A DNA stretch of 5,193 bases, from contig JAGCTA010000496.1 in assembly GCA_017963875.1 (NCBI GenBank), positions 1 through 5,193 on the forward strand. Direction: 5' to 3'. The stretch comes from Victivallales bacterium. GTDB taxonomy: Bacteria > Verrucomicrobiota > Lentisphaeria > Oligosphaerales > Oligosphaeraceae. How positions within the stretch are numbered: position 1 is the first letter of the stretch; the number at the start of each line of letters is the position of its first letter. Of this stretch, positions 1 to 5,193 are shown in pieces. The notes below the pieces were generated by a model that was not told the origin of the DNA, did not search any database, and was given only the letters and a program-made list of their open reading frames with translations. The translations under genes and the position numbers were made by a program.

Positions 1-144
1 CCCCATTAAGCGGAAGTCCTACCCCGAAATCCACCTATTTTCAAGATTCTATTTTAGTTCTAACTCACTGTATTTCAACAGCAAGCAGTATTTCCAAGTG
101 TTCTTAAATCCCTATTTAACCATCCCCCGTCAAGAGAATGTATC

Positions 145-167
145 AAAAAGCGGTAAACCTACCCGCT
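145..167 (-). terminator. Intrinsic terminator of the small RNA
   Basis: On the minus strand AGCGG(G)TA pairs with TACCGCT around a GGTT loop, seven base pairs with one bulged G, immediately followed by a run of Ts (the last stem T plus four more, 145-149). The polarity is clear: the opposite strand has As after the stem. It would end the 145-316 transcript and any readthrough from the six-gene operon. Confidence 0.65.
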
Positions 168-316
168 GCAACTATGTGTAGTCTACGACGAAACTGGCGC
201 GCCTGTTGCCAGGTTCCCAGAGTGCCGTTCCGTCTTCTTGAAGAAAACGGCGAGAGACTGCTTCGCAAGAAGTCACGTTCCCCTCGCAGCGAACGTCTAT
301 CGGGTTCGGTTTACGA
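145..316 (-). ncRNA. Predicted structured small RNA of about 170 nt, family not recognised
   Basis: No ORF explains this GC-richer stretch between AT-rich flanks, but it is packed with hairpins when read leftward. 275-296 has arms ACGTTC and GAACGT. 256-274 has GACT/AGTC outside and CTT/AAG inside with loop GCG. 230-250 has CCGT/ACGG, then a T-G pair, then TTCT/AGAA. 194-220 has CTGG/CCAG outside and CCTG/CAGG inside, closed by a GCAA tetraloop. 149-167 is the terminator. Strand choice: the T-G pair at 246/234 is a wobble in this RNA but a C-A mismatch in the opposite one, and GCAA is a stable GNRA loop only on this strand. Seven bases at the 5' end (GTAAACC, 308-314) match GGTTTAC (159-153) near the 3' end, so the RNA could close on itself. 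I compared it by eye with tmRNA, 6S, RNase P, SRP RNA, T-box and common riboswitches and saw no convincing match. Start and length depend on the predicted promoter. Confidence 0.5.
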
Positions 317-321
317 CTAAT

Positions 322-349
322 AATATATTGTCATCTACGTATTTTACAA
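322..349 (-). promoter_or_regulatory. Predicted promoter of the small RNA
   Basis: On the minus strand TTGTAA (344-349, four of six matches to TTGACA) is followed, after 16 bases, by TATATT (322-327, five of six matches to TATAAT). Initiation about six to eight bases further on would fall near 314-316, just before the first paired element of the RNA. A perfect 10-base palindrome, ACATATATGT, abuts the -35 box at 350-359 and could be an operator, though it is AT-rich and may be chance. Confidence 0.4.
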
Positions 350-486
350 ACATATATGTGTTTTTTCGGGAAAACACAAGCTTTTTCCAGAGAATGCCAT
401 GATTTGCGCCCAATTCCTTGCGTCAATTCTCCCAAATACCAGTCCAAGATGAGCAAACTGGATATCTGGAACCTCCACCAAAACAT
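331..486 (-). CDS. Possible 51-residue ORF coupled to the Thg1-like stop (doubtful)
   Basis: An ATG overlaps the Thg1-like stop by one base (TGATG), with AGAGGG about seven bases upstream inside the end of that gene. It opens 51 codons beginning MFWWRFQISSLLILDWYLGEL and ending in a basic tail (VCKIRR). The arrangement is a classic coupling geometry. Against it, the composition is not convincingly protein-like, another minus-strand frame is also open through 344, and its 3' end overlaps the -35 box proposed at 344-349. I recognise no homologue. Confidence 0.2.
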   Translation of the reverse strand: MFWWRFQISSLLILDWYLGELTQGIGRKSWHSLEKACVFPKKHIYVCKIRR

Positions 487-1220
487 CACATGCCCTCTTC
501 AAAGAGAGTGCAGTCCTCCGATGAAAAAATAGGGATTTGGCTGTCAATGAAGAACTTCATTCGGGTGACAGGTCCCAGTTTCCCATTTAGGACAACAGGC
601 TTTCTATAGACAGCATAGCCTCTCTTTTTGGGAATGGATAGATTGTTCCAGTTCATTCCCTTGCTCATGCACATATCCATGAGTTCCTCTCGTTTCTTTC
701 CAATCAATTCAGTATGCGGGTAGAGGCTCTGCGCAAGCATTGAAAGGCTGTTCTTGCTTGCGTCATTCTGCCTCCAGATGAAATATGAGCGGATTTCCTC
801 CGGCGGAAGGATAAAGGCACGGGAATCGAAGAAGGCAGGCAGTTTCCTGTCGTATGGATTCTCGGAATTGAAGAAATAAGTTGCTATGGATGCGGAAAGA
901 GAGGCGACTTTCTGGAGTCTTTTGTCAAACCAGGGAGTGCTGAACTGTGATTTGTCATCACGTATCAGCAGGGATATCTCGTCTGACTGGGTGTAGGCGA
1001 AGGCACAATCCCCGATGTTTTCGCAAAGGTATTTCGTTGTCTGCGCCATAAGGTTCATAAGTGCCTCGTCAAACGGCTTGACACAGTTCACCCGCCTGGT
1101 CCACGAATGGAAGGCTCGTCCGTCAAGACGCACAATCATCGGAAAGCGCCTGGGCATTTTGACATTGAAACATTCCTCGTATTGTTTCATGCGGAAACCA
1201 AGTGTCTCATTTTTCTTCAT
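486..1220 (-). CDS. Thg1-like protein (3'-to-5' nucleotidyltransferase, tRNA 5'-end repair)
   Basis: This 244-residue protein belongs to the tRNA(His) guanylyltransferase (Thg1) superfamily. Bacterial members (Thg1-like proteins) add nucleotides in the 3'-to-5' direction to 5'-truncated tRNAs, using the 3' strand as template. The two-metal carboxylates are visible: D33 in VRLDGRAFHSW and D80-E81 in AYTQSDEISLL. Other family blocks are KVASLSASIATYFF (about 104-117), FFDSRAFILP (about 130-139) and WRQNDASKNSLSMLAQ (about 149-164). The WRQ-D-x-x-x-N block in place of the eukaryotic anticodon-reading H-x-x-N type sequence fits a repair enzyme rather than a dedicated tRNA(His) G-1 enzyme. The length and the closing FIDSQIPIF look complete. 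The ATG at 1220 has GGAG eight bases upstream, inside the kinase gene. The enzyme needs an activated or phosphorylated 5' end, which the overlapping kinase could supply. Confidence 0.95.
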   Translation of the reverse strand: MKKNETLGFRMKQYEECFNVKMPRRFPMIVRLDGRAFHSWTRRVNCVKPFDEALMNLMAQTTKYLCENIGDCAFAYTQSDEISLLIRDDKSQFSTPWFDKRLQKVASLSASIATYFFNSENPYDRKLPAFFDSRAFILPPEEIRSYFIWRQNDASKNSLSMLAQSLYPHTELIGKKREELMDMCMSKGMNWNNLSIPKKRGYAVYRKPVVLNGKLGPVTRMKFFIDSQIPIFSSEDCTLFEEGM

Positions 1221-1686
1221 TGTCTGGACTCCATGTTTTAACTACAAATCCCGTTGCCGAAATGGCCACATAATACAATTCGTCAAATCCCTCGTCGTAG
1301 GATGGCAATTCCAAATCTTTGGCGCGGGCAACAACTCCCACATCGGGGATTCGCGCAGTGCCGCTGCGCTGCGCATTGCGTCTGAGACAATCTTCGATGA
1401 TGGATTGGAAATAATACCCCGTTACCCTGTAGCTGGCTTCGCGGGCGGGTATGATGAATCGCTCCCTTTCCTTGTGCATGACATTGGTGTTGTCTATCAC
1501 AATGTTTTTGCGTTCCCGCAAAGCATCCGCCAATGCGCTGGCCACTCTGGCGCGCGTGCGGAGCACATCTTGTGAAATTCTGACAAAAGCAGGCTGGATA
1601 TTCGTCGCGGCAAAAGTGCTCTTGCCGCTGCCAGGAATGCCTATGAGCAGAATCATTTGCGGTTGTGTAATCGCCAACTCGTTCAT
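1207..1686 (-). CDS. P-loop polynucleotide 5'-kinase, stand-alone kinase domain
   Basis: This 159-residue cytoplasmic protein belongs to the P-loop kinase group that includes the 5'-kinase domain of T4 polynucleotide kinase. It probably transfers the ATP gamma-phosphate to a 5'-OH RNA or DNA end. Visible motifs: Walker A GIPGSGKST at residues 16-24; ISQDVLRTR at 37-45, whose D40 and R43 fit the family's substrate-binding D-x-x-R; NIVIDNTN at 61-68, the conserved 'DNTN' strand; CLRRNAQR at 100-107, a lid-like arginine cluster; and EGFDELYYV near 132-140. There is no phosphatase or ligase domain, so it would only phosphorylate. Another acceptor, such as a small molecule or nucleoside, cannot be excluded from sequence. 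The ATG at 1686 has GGAG about ten bases upstream. Its last 14 bases overlap the Thg1-like gene in another frame, which suggests translational coupling and a shared RNA end-healing task. Confidence 0.9.
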   Translation of the reverse strand: MNELAITQPQMILLIGIPGSGKSTFAATNIQPAFVRISQDVLRTRARVASALADALRERKNIVIDNTNVMHKERERFIIPAREASYRVTGYYFQSIIEDCLRRNAQRSGTARIPDVGVVARAKDLELPSYDEGFDELYYVAISATGFVVKTWSPDNEEK

Positions 1687-1736
1687 AGCTTGCTTTCTCC
1701 GTTCATTTTTCCACCGTCATATGAAGACCAGCAAGG

Positions 1737-3200
1737 TCATGGGCCGATGATATGGAAACCATAAAACATGCAATGCGGTCTTTCACGCAGCCCTTCCAGC
1801 CACCATTCGAAAAAATCAAACAGTGCGACCAGCTCGCGACGATGTGAGTATAGAACATTCTTTTTGCGCTCCGTCCAGTCCTCTTTGCCATCTTCGCAAG
1901 GTAGGCAAGGCCATGCAAATGAGTATGTAAACAATCTCTCCGCTATTTTGCCCAAAGACTCATCCAGGGGATTCCTTGAAACAATGGCCCGCACTTCCTT
2001 AAGACGGACAAGAATCTGTTCCACCTCCTCTCTGCGAACATGGAATGAATCGTAATAGTAATTATAATAATACGGAATAACCTCCTCAATCAGCGCCAGC
2101 AAAGGAGCGGCTTCTTCCTCTGTAATGATGAATCCGGATTCAGTCTTCCATGAATCATATATGTCTTCATCATCTTCCGTCTCGCAAAAACAGAATTCAG
2201 AAGGGGATTTGCTTGGATGACGTCCATAAACCAAGCCCATATTGTATTTCTTCAGCCTATAGGAGATCTTGTAGCTATCGACAAACCTGTCCGCAGGATT
2301 TTTCAAATCGCCACGCGTAAAAAACGCCTCGCCAAAATAAAGGCGCGAACGGATGTAATCCTCCTCTTCGCAAGCATGTGACCATCCTTCCAGTTTCTTA
2401 ATTGAGTTTCGTGTTCGATACATTCCCATCCGATGAAGCAATTCTAGTTTTACCTCTCCGTTCTCTATCCAACAGAGATGCATTGGTGACCTTCCCGTAC
2501 CTTCAAGCACAAAACGCAGCCTATAGCCTTCTGTCTTGTTTTTGACAACAAAGCACCTGTCCTTGCAATAGACACTCTTGCCATGCCCTTCGGCACTTTC
2601 TGAAAGAATCGCGTACAGTTGTTTCGCCACGCAGGGCAGTTCACCACGCATCACAGCGATAGATGTATCAACGACAGGTGAACGAATTGCGTCATCATAC
2701 ACGCGAACACAGTCTCCAAGCTTGTATATTGACACGTGCACCGGCTTGTCAGCGGAGTTCAGTTTCTGCCGCAATAAGTTGCAGTATCTCAAATGTGCAA
2801 GCCGCAACGTCACCACCTCCTGTCTTTCACGTTGACAGATTTCCGAGATGGCATCAAGGAATCCCATTTCAGCATCAAAAAGCACAAGGCCATCTTTGGC
2901 AAGGCACTTTGAAAGCGCGTCACAAACTTTCTGTGCCAAACTGTACTCCGTTACCACCGAGACCAATTGCAGCGGGTCCACCCCCCACACCCAATCAACT
3001 TGTCGAAACTTGAACATTGGTTGTTTTCCTGCGGCTTCTCCCGAAGCCTTACGCAACAACTGGCAAAGACGCTTGACATTGAATGGAAGGAGCGTGTCCT
3101 GATTCTCAACGTAGCTGAACTTGTGCAAACAGTATTGCCGCAAAACCCGTGCGGCGGACCATTCGTTTGACGGCTTGCAGATGAAAAATCTATATTGCAT
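1737..3200 (-). CDS. Uncharacterised 487-residue, probably multidomain protein
   Basis: I do not recognise this gene. The N-terminal part (about 1-120) begins MQYRFFICKPSNEWSAARVLRQY and contains QVDWVWGVDPLQLV (about 67-80) and DGLVLFDAEMGF (about 103-114), with a mixed alpha/beta look. The middle (about 185-330) is beta-rich and basic to neutral. The C-terminal part (about 335-487) starts with an acidic Cys-containing stretch (EFCFCETEDDEDIYDSW, about 335-351), then SGFIITEEEAAPLLALIEEVIP, a tyrosine tract YYYNYYYD (about 377-384), two helical segments and a final CMFYGFHIIGP. No Walker, nuclease or transmembrane signature is evident. The C-terminal domain has the layout of orphan immunity-like domains, so this may be a fusion of small domains. 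The start at 3200 has AGG six bases upstream (TTAGGCAAGTC). It ends 50 bases before the kinase gene. Function unknown. Confidence 0.85.
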   Translation of the reverse strand: MQYRFFICKPSNEWSAARVLRQYCLHKFSYVENQDTLLPFNVKRLCQLLRKASGEAAGKQPMFKFRQVDWVWGVDPLQLVSVVTEYSLAQKVCDALSKCLAKDGLVLFDAEMGFLDAISEICQRERQEVVTLRLAHLRYCNLLRQKLNSADKPVHVSIYKLGDCVRVYDDAIRSPVVDTSIAVMRGELPCVAKQLYAILSESAEGHGKSVYCKDRCFVVKNKTEGYRLRFVLEGTGRSPMHLCWIENGEVKLELLHRMGMYRTRNSIKKLEGWSHACEEEDYIRSRLYFGEAFFTRGDLKNPADRFVDSYKISYRLKKYNMGLVYGRHPSKSPSEFCFCETEDDEDIYDSWKTESGFIITEEEAAPLLALIEEVIPYYYNYYYDSFHVRREEVEQILVRLKEVRAIVSRNPLDESLGKIAERLFTYSFAWPCLPCEDGKEDWTERKKNVLYSHRRELVALFDFFEWWLEGLRERPHCMFYGFHIIGP

Positions 3201-3246
3201 GACTTGCCTAATGACTGTTAATTGCTTCCTGACACTTTATGCGAGA

Positions 3247-3978
3247 CTACCTCAAGTAGTATTCAAGGTCGTCTGTCGTCAGGTATCCCTCCATGACTTC
3301 CTTGATACATCTGGCTGGCTGGGTCATTATCGACGCTTTATTGTTTAAACAACACCAACCATAATCAAAATCGGGTTCAAAATTAAGCGATAGCTGTCTT
3401 GGGATATTATGATCCTGTCCATCAAACATGCAGCGGAAAGATACAGAATATAGATAGGAAGATTGTTCATCCAGGCCTAGGCCATGTGAACCTGTGAAAT
3501 CCTGAGGAGTCATGGAAGTGGTTATGAATACATCCCCAACCCTTCTTCCCAGAATATCCTTGAACATACGATTTGCATGAAAGTTCCTGCGATTCGTGCC
3601 ATATTCGATGTCCCAGGGCAAAGTATTCAGTTCCATCCGAATGGAACTGGCCTCTGAAAAATCAATCCCCCGTATGTCTCCATCCTCGAATTGGATTAGT
3701 ATCGGTTCATCGACAACGATTCCACACGGGAACTCCAAAGTCTCCAATGCCTTTTCATCTCCACGTTGTATCGCCTCGAAAATATCGCAGAAACGTTCGT
3801 GCCACGAAAAGTAGTAATTATGCCCGACGGCTTGTATATCCTTGATGGTGCGTCCGACGAGTCTCATTTCCTTGATCTTTGCGACAACTTCCCCATGGGT
3901 CTGCAGGATGGGTGCGGACCATGTCCAGTAATCGAACTTGTTGTCCTTGAATTGATTGTCCCCTGATGACGGAATCAT
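3247..3978 (-). CDS. Uncharacterised 243-residue soluble protein
   Basis: I do not recognise the family. The protein is soluble and acidic, with no signal peptide or membrane segment. The N-terminal part carries FDYWTWSAPI (about 15-24) and a helical stretch with VGRTIKDIQAVGHNYY (about 41-56). The centre looks like beta structure: ILIQFEDGDIRGIDFSEAS (about 93-111), then MELNTLPWDI (about 115-124) and FKDILGRRVGDVFITTS (about 139-155). The pattern 'I-x-FEDGD, then a short strand, then N-x-L-P-W' recalls orphan proteins found among bacterial immunity-gene arrays, but this is an impression only. The start at 3978 has GAGGAA about eight bases upstream. It lies 20 bases after the ankyrin gene and 46 before the 487-residue gene, consistent with one operon. 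No catalytic motif is apparent. Confidence 0.85.
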   Translation of the reverse strand: MIPSSGDNQFKDNKFDYWTWSAPILQTHGEVVAKIKEMRLVGRTIKDIQAVGHNYYFSWHERFCDIFEAIQRGDEKALETLEFPCGIVVDEPILIQFEDGDIRGIDFSEASSIRMELNTLPWDIEYGTNRRNFHANRMFKDILGRRVGDVFITTSMTPQDFTGSHGLGLDEQSSYLYSVSFRCMFDGQDHNIPRQLSLNFEPDFDYGWCCLNNKASIMTQPARCIKEVMEGYLTTDDLEYYLR

Positions 3979-3998
3979 AGATATTTCCTCAAAACCAG

Positions 3999-4628
3999 TT
4001 ACTTTTTGCTCTCGACCTGCTCAAGAAAGTCCAGGGCATTCTCTCGTTTTGCAAACTCCCTTATGCTTTCTGGACCAGGAAGAACCTGGTTGTCCAAATC
4101 GCATCCCTGTTCCAGCAAGAAACACGCGATTCTTTCATTACGGCTGAAAATGGCATCGCTTAACAATTCTTCTTTTGAATAACCAAATGTATAGTCTATT
4201 GCCTCATCATAGTTTTCCCAGTCGAGTTTTGCCCCACGTCGCACCAGTTCAAAGAACATATCGGTCCGTCCATTTTCCGCCGCCACCTCCAACGGACACT
4301 GTTCTTGCTCAATGGCGCAGTAATTGACATCTGCACCATGTTCAAGCAAAAGGTAGAAGATGTCTTCCCTGGCAGATTCAATTGCAAACATAAGAGGTGA
4401 CCACCACGAACCATCCAGGTCGGTGTCAATCACGTCTACATCACACCCTGAAAGAAGCAGGAACTCACAGACTTCCTTCAGACCTAAAACAACCGCATCG
4501 GCAACAGGCTGGGGCGATGGCTTGTCCTCACATTTCAGATACCGAAGCAGTTCTTCCCTGGCTTTCTGCTCCAGGCTGTCCTTTGGAACGAAATCCTCAA
4601 CGTATTTAATTGCAAGTTCCTTGTCCAT
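3999..4628 (-). CDS. Ankyrin-repeat protein
   Basis: From the ATG at 4628 this is a 209-residue soluble protein. A short helical N-terminal part is followed by about four ankyrin-type units. Numbered from the ATG: roughly 42-66 (LGLKEVCEFLLLSGCDVD), 75-103 (SPLMFAIESA...LLLEHGADVN), 109-137 (CPLEVAAENGR...LVRRGAKLD) and 155-179 (LSDAIFSRNER...LLEQGCDLD). The second and third match the family pattern best: a TPL-like turn, a helix with A, then LL-x-x-GAD-h-N. The outer ones are degenerate. Ankyrin repeats bind other proteins and have no catalytic role; in bacterial toxin-immunity arrays they are one of the recurring immunity folds, which is a possible role here. An upstream in-frame TTG at 4652 would add eight residues (start SQQWNGR), which I think are untranslated. 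The stop lies 20 bases before the next gene. Confidence 0.88.
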   Translation of the reverse strand: MDKELAIKYVEDFVPKDSLEQKAREELLRYLKCEDKPSPQPVADAVVLGLKEVCEFLLLSGCDVDVIDTDLDGSWWSPLMFAIESAREDIFYLLLEHGADVNYCAIEQEQCPLEVAAENGRTDMFFELVRRGAKLDWENYDEAIDYTFGYSKEELLSDAIFSRNERIACFLLEQGCDLDNQVLPGPESIREFAKRENALDFLEQVESKK

Positions 4629-4670
4629 TCTTCCATTCCATTGTTGACTCAAGTCTATTAGAGTAAATTA

Positions 4671-4677
4671 TTCCTCC
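4671..4677 (-). promoter_or_regulatory. Strong Shine-Dalgarno-like GGAGGAA without a well-placed start
   Basis: GGAGGAA on the minus strand lies between the Cys-rich gene and the ankyrin gene. It is 18 bases upstream of the in-frame TTG at 4652 and about 42 upstream of the ATG at 4628, too far for ordinary use. The ATG at 4628 has only a weaker GGAA/GGAAG sequence close by. An out-of-frame ATG at 4641 opens 11 codons that overlap the ankyrin start. The motif may be a fossil start region, or may load ribosomes onto the coupled downstream start. Confidence 0.3.
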
Positions 4678-4694
4678 AGCAGCCAAAGTTCCAC

Positions 4695-5090
4695 CTATTG
4701 CCCTTCATTGTTCTTATTTTTGATGTCCTCCAGCAAGGAGTGGATGGCCTGGCAATATTGTGTCTTGTCAAAACAATATTCACCCAATTTTACAGGTTTT
4801 CCAGAAAGATACCGGAACGCGGTCCAGCAGACTGTGCCTTCCTCAAACTTGACGATGGCTTGAACAGCATCACACCCGACAATGCCGCAGACGCAACAAG
4901 CCAAATATGGAGCATCCTCAAGAGACTTTGTGTCGGAGAGATAATCCACTTCCTCTATGTCATACCCTGACAAAGGTATAAAATCTCTGAACTCAAGCGG
5001 TTCCCCATCGATGGTAAAAAGGTAGCCCATTTGTTTTTCAGATACATACCCAAGCTCGTACTCATCCAATTTCCATCCTAGAATGTTCAT
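4695..5090 (-). CDS. Small Cys-rich protein of an uncharacterised, immunity-like family
   Basis: I do not recognise a named family with a known function. The predicted protein is 131 residues, soluble, acidic, with no signal peptide or membrane segment. Its core is a cysteine cluster, CCVCGIVGC at about residues 65-73, followed by a strand pair ending in VCWTAF (about 87-92) and then FDKTQYCQAIHSLL (about 107-120). From memory, the order 'CxxCGxxGC, then a strand ending in W, then F-x-QY-x-x-A' recurs in small orphan proteins of bacterial accessory loci, some near polymorphic toxins; this is recollection, not a search result. The cysteines could bind a metal or be structural. I chose the ATG at 5090 because AGAGGTG lies just upstream at 5094-5100. 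An in-frame GTG at 5096 would add two residues but sits inside that ribosome site. It is the first gene of the leftward run. Confidence 0.85.
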   Translation of the reverse strand: MNILGWKLDEYELGYVSEKQMGYLFTIDGEPLEFRDFIPLSGYDIEEVDYLSDTKSLEDAPYLACCVCGIVGCDAVQAIVKFEEGTVCWTAFRYLSGKPVKLGEYCFDKTQYCQAIHSLLEDIKNKNNEGQ

Positions 5091-5093
5091 TTT

Positions 5094-5100
5094 CACCTCT
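5094..5100 (-). promoter_or_regulatory. Ribosome binding site that decides the start at 5090
   Basis: On the minus strand AGAGGTG is followed by AAA and then ATG. The AGG core is five bases from the ATG at 5090. The alternative in-frame GTG at 5096 overlaps this motif and has no comparable motif of its own at a good distance, so the ATG is preferred. Confidence 0.6.
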
Positions 5101-5193
5101 GCGGTTATGTCGTTTCCAAACTGACAATTGCACCCCCGGCAAGCCGCGTTCTTCCCTCTTTCGACATTTATTGATTGAAAGTATTACAAATGA

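Noticed and set aside
1..6. ATG on the minus strand at the left edge as the start of another gene
   Set aside because: Only two codons are visible and the upstream AGGA is poorly spaced; it cannot be supported.
145..175. T-box-like sequence (GGGTAGG...ACCGC) near the terminator
   Set aside because: It loosely resembles the T-box core, but the tRNA-pairing UGGN is replaced by UAGG, and there is no recognisable Stem I or separate terminator downstream.
145..316. Retron ncRNA, because of the 5'/3' complementary ends
   Set aside because: There is no long msd-like hairpin, a terminator closes the unit, and no reverse transcriptase is in the window.
138..320. Plus-strand 60-codon ORF across the left hairpin region
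   Set aside because: It runs antisense to the hairpin series, has no ribosome site and an Arg/Ser-rich composition typical of translated structured RNA.
358..377. Inverted repeat GTGTTTT/AAAACAC as a terminator of the operon
   Set aside because: The stem is AT-rich and no T-run follows on the minus strand, so it is not convincing.
1015..1575. Plus-strand 186-codon ORF
   Set aside because: It lies opposite the kinase and Thg1-like genes, both of which have clear family motifs; it is their antisense shadow.
3201..3246. Integron attC site between genes, because of the cassette-like order
   Set aside because: The gaps are too short for attC, and no paired core sites are seen at any junction.

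Overview
This 5,193-base window holds a compact run of six protein genes, all on the minus strand and read from about position 5090 down to 486. They are followed by a GC-richer, hairpin-dense stretch at 145-316 that looks like a small structured RNA with its own promoter and intrinsic terminator, also on the minus strand. There is no plus-strand gene I can support. Shine-Dalgarno-like sequences before most starts, short gaps and one 14-base gene overlap identify it as bacterial DNA. Base composition is moderate, and nothing fixes the phylum. No transposase, integrase, rRNA, tRNA or CRISPR array is visible. The gene content (end-healing enzymes, ankyrin protein, orphan immunity-like proteins) suggests an accessory region rather than a core housekeeping locus.

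In transcription order, 5090-4695 encodes a small Cys-rich protein and 4628-3999 an ankyrin-repeat protein. Next come a 243-residue orphan at 3978-3247 and a 487-residue, probably multidomain orphan at 3200-1737. These four resemble the mixed arrays of small soluble proteins seen in polymorphic-toxin immunity loci, but that is an inference from style and from the ankyrin fold. No toxin is in the window.

The last two genes are the best understood. 1686-1207 encodes a stand-alone P-loop polynucleotide 5'-kinase. It overlaps by 14 bases the gene at 1220-486 for a Thg1-like protein, the family of 3'-to-5' nucleotidyltransferases that rebuild tRNA 5' ends. The overlap and translational arrangement suggest one RNA-repair module: the kinase would make a 5'-phosphate on a 5'-OH end, and the Thg1-like enzyme could then activate and extend that end.

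Downstream of the Thg1-like gene, 322-349 resembles a sigma-70-type promoter pointing left. Then come four consecutive local hairpins (275-296, 256-274, 230-250, 194-220) and a terminator hairpin followed by five U residues (145-167). The 5' end of the predicted RNA (308-314) is perfectly complementary over 7 bases to the terminator loop and 3' arm (153-159). A U-G wobble in one hairpin and a GCAA tetraloop in another both favour the minus strand as the transcribed strand. This apparently undescribed RNA beside a kinase/3'-5'-polymerase pair is the most interesting item. Positions 1-144 hold nothing I can support beyond a weak resemblance of 8-25 to the terminator region.
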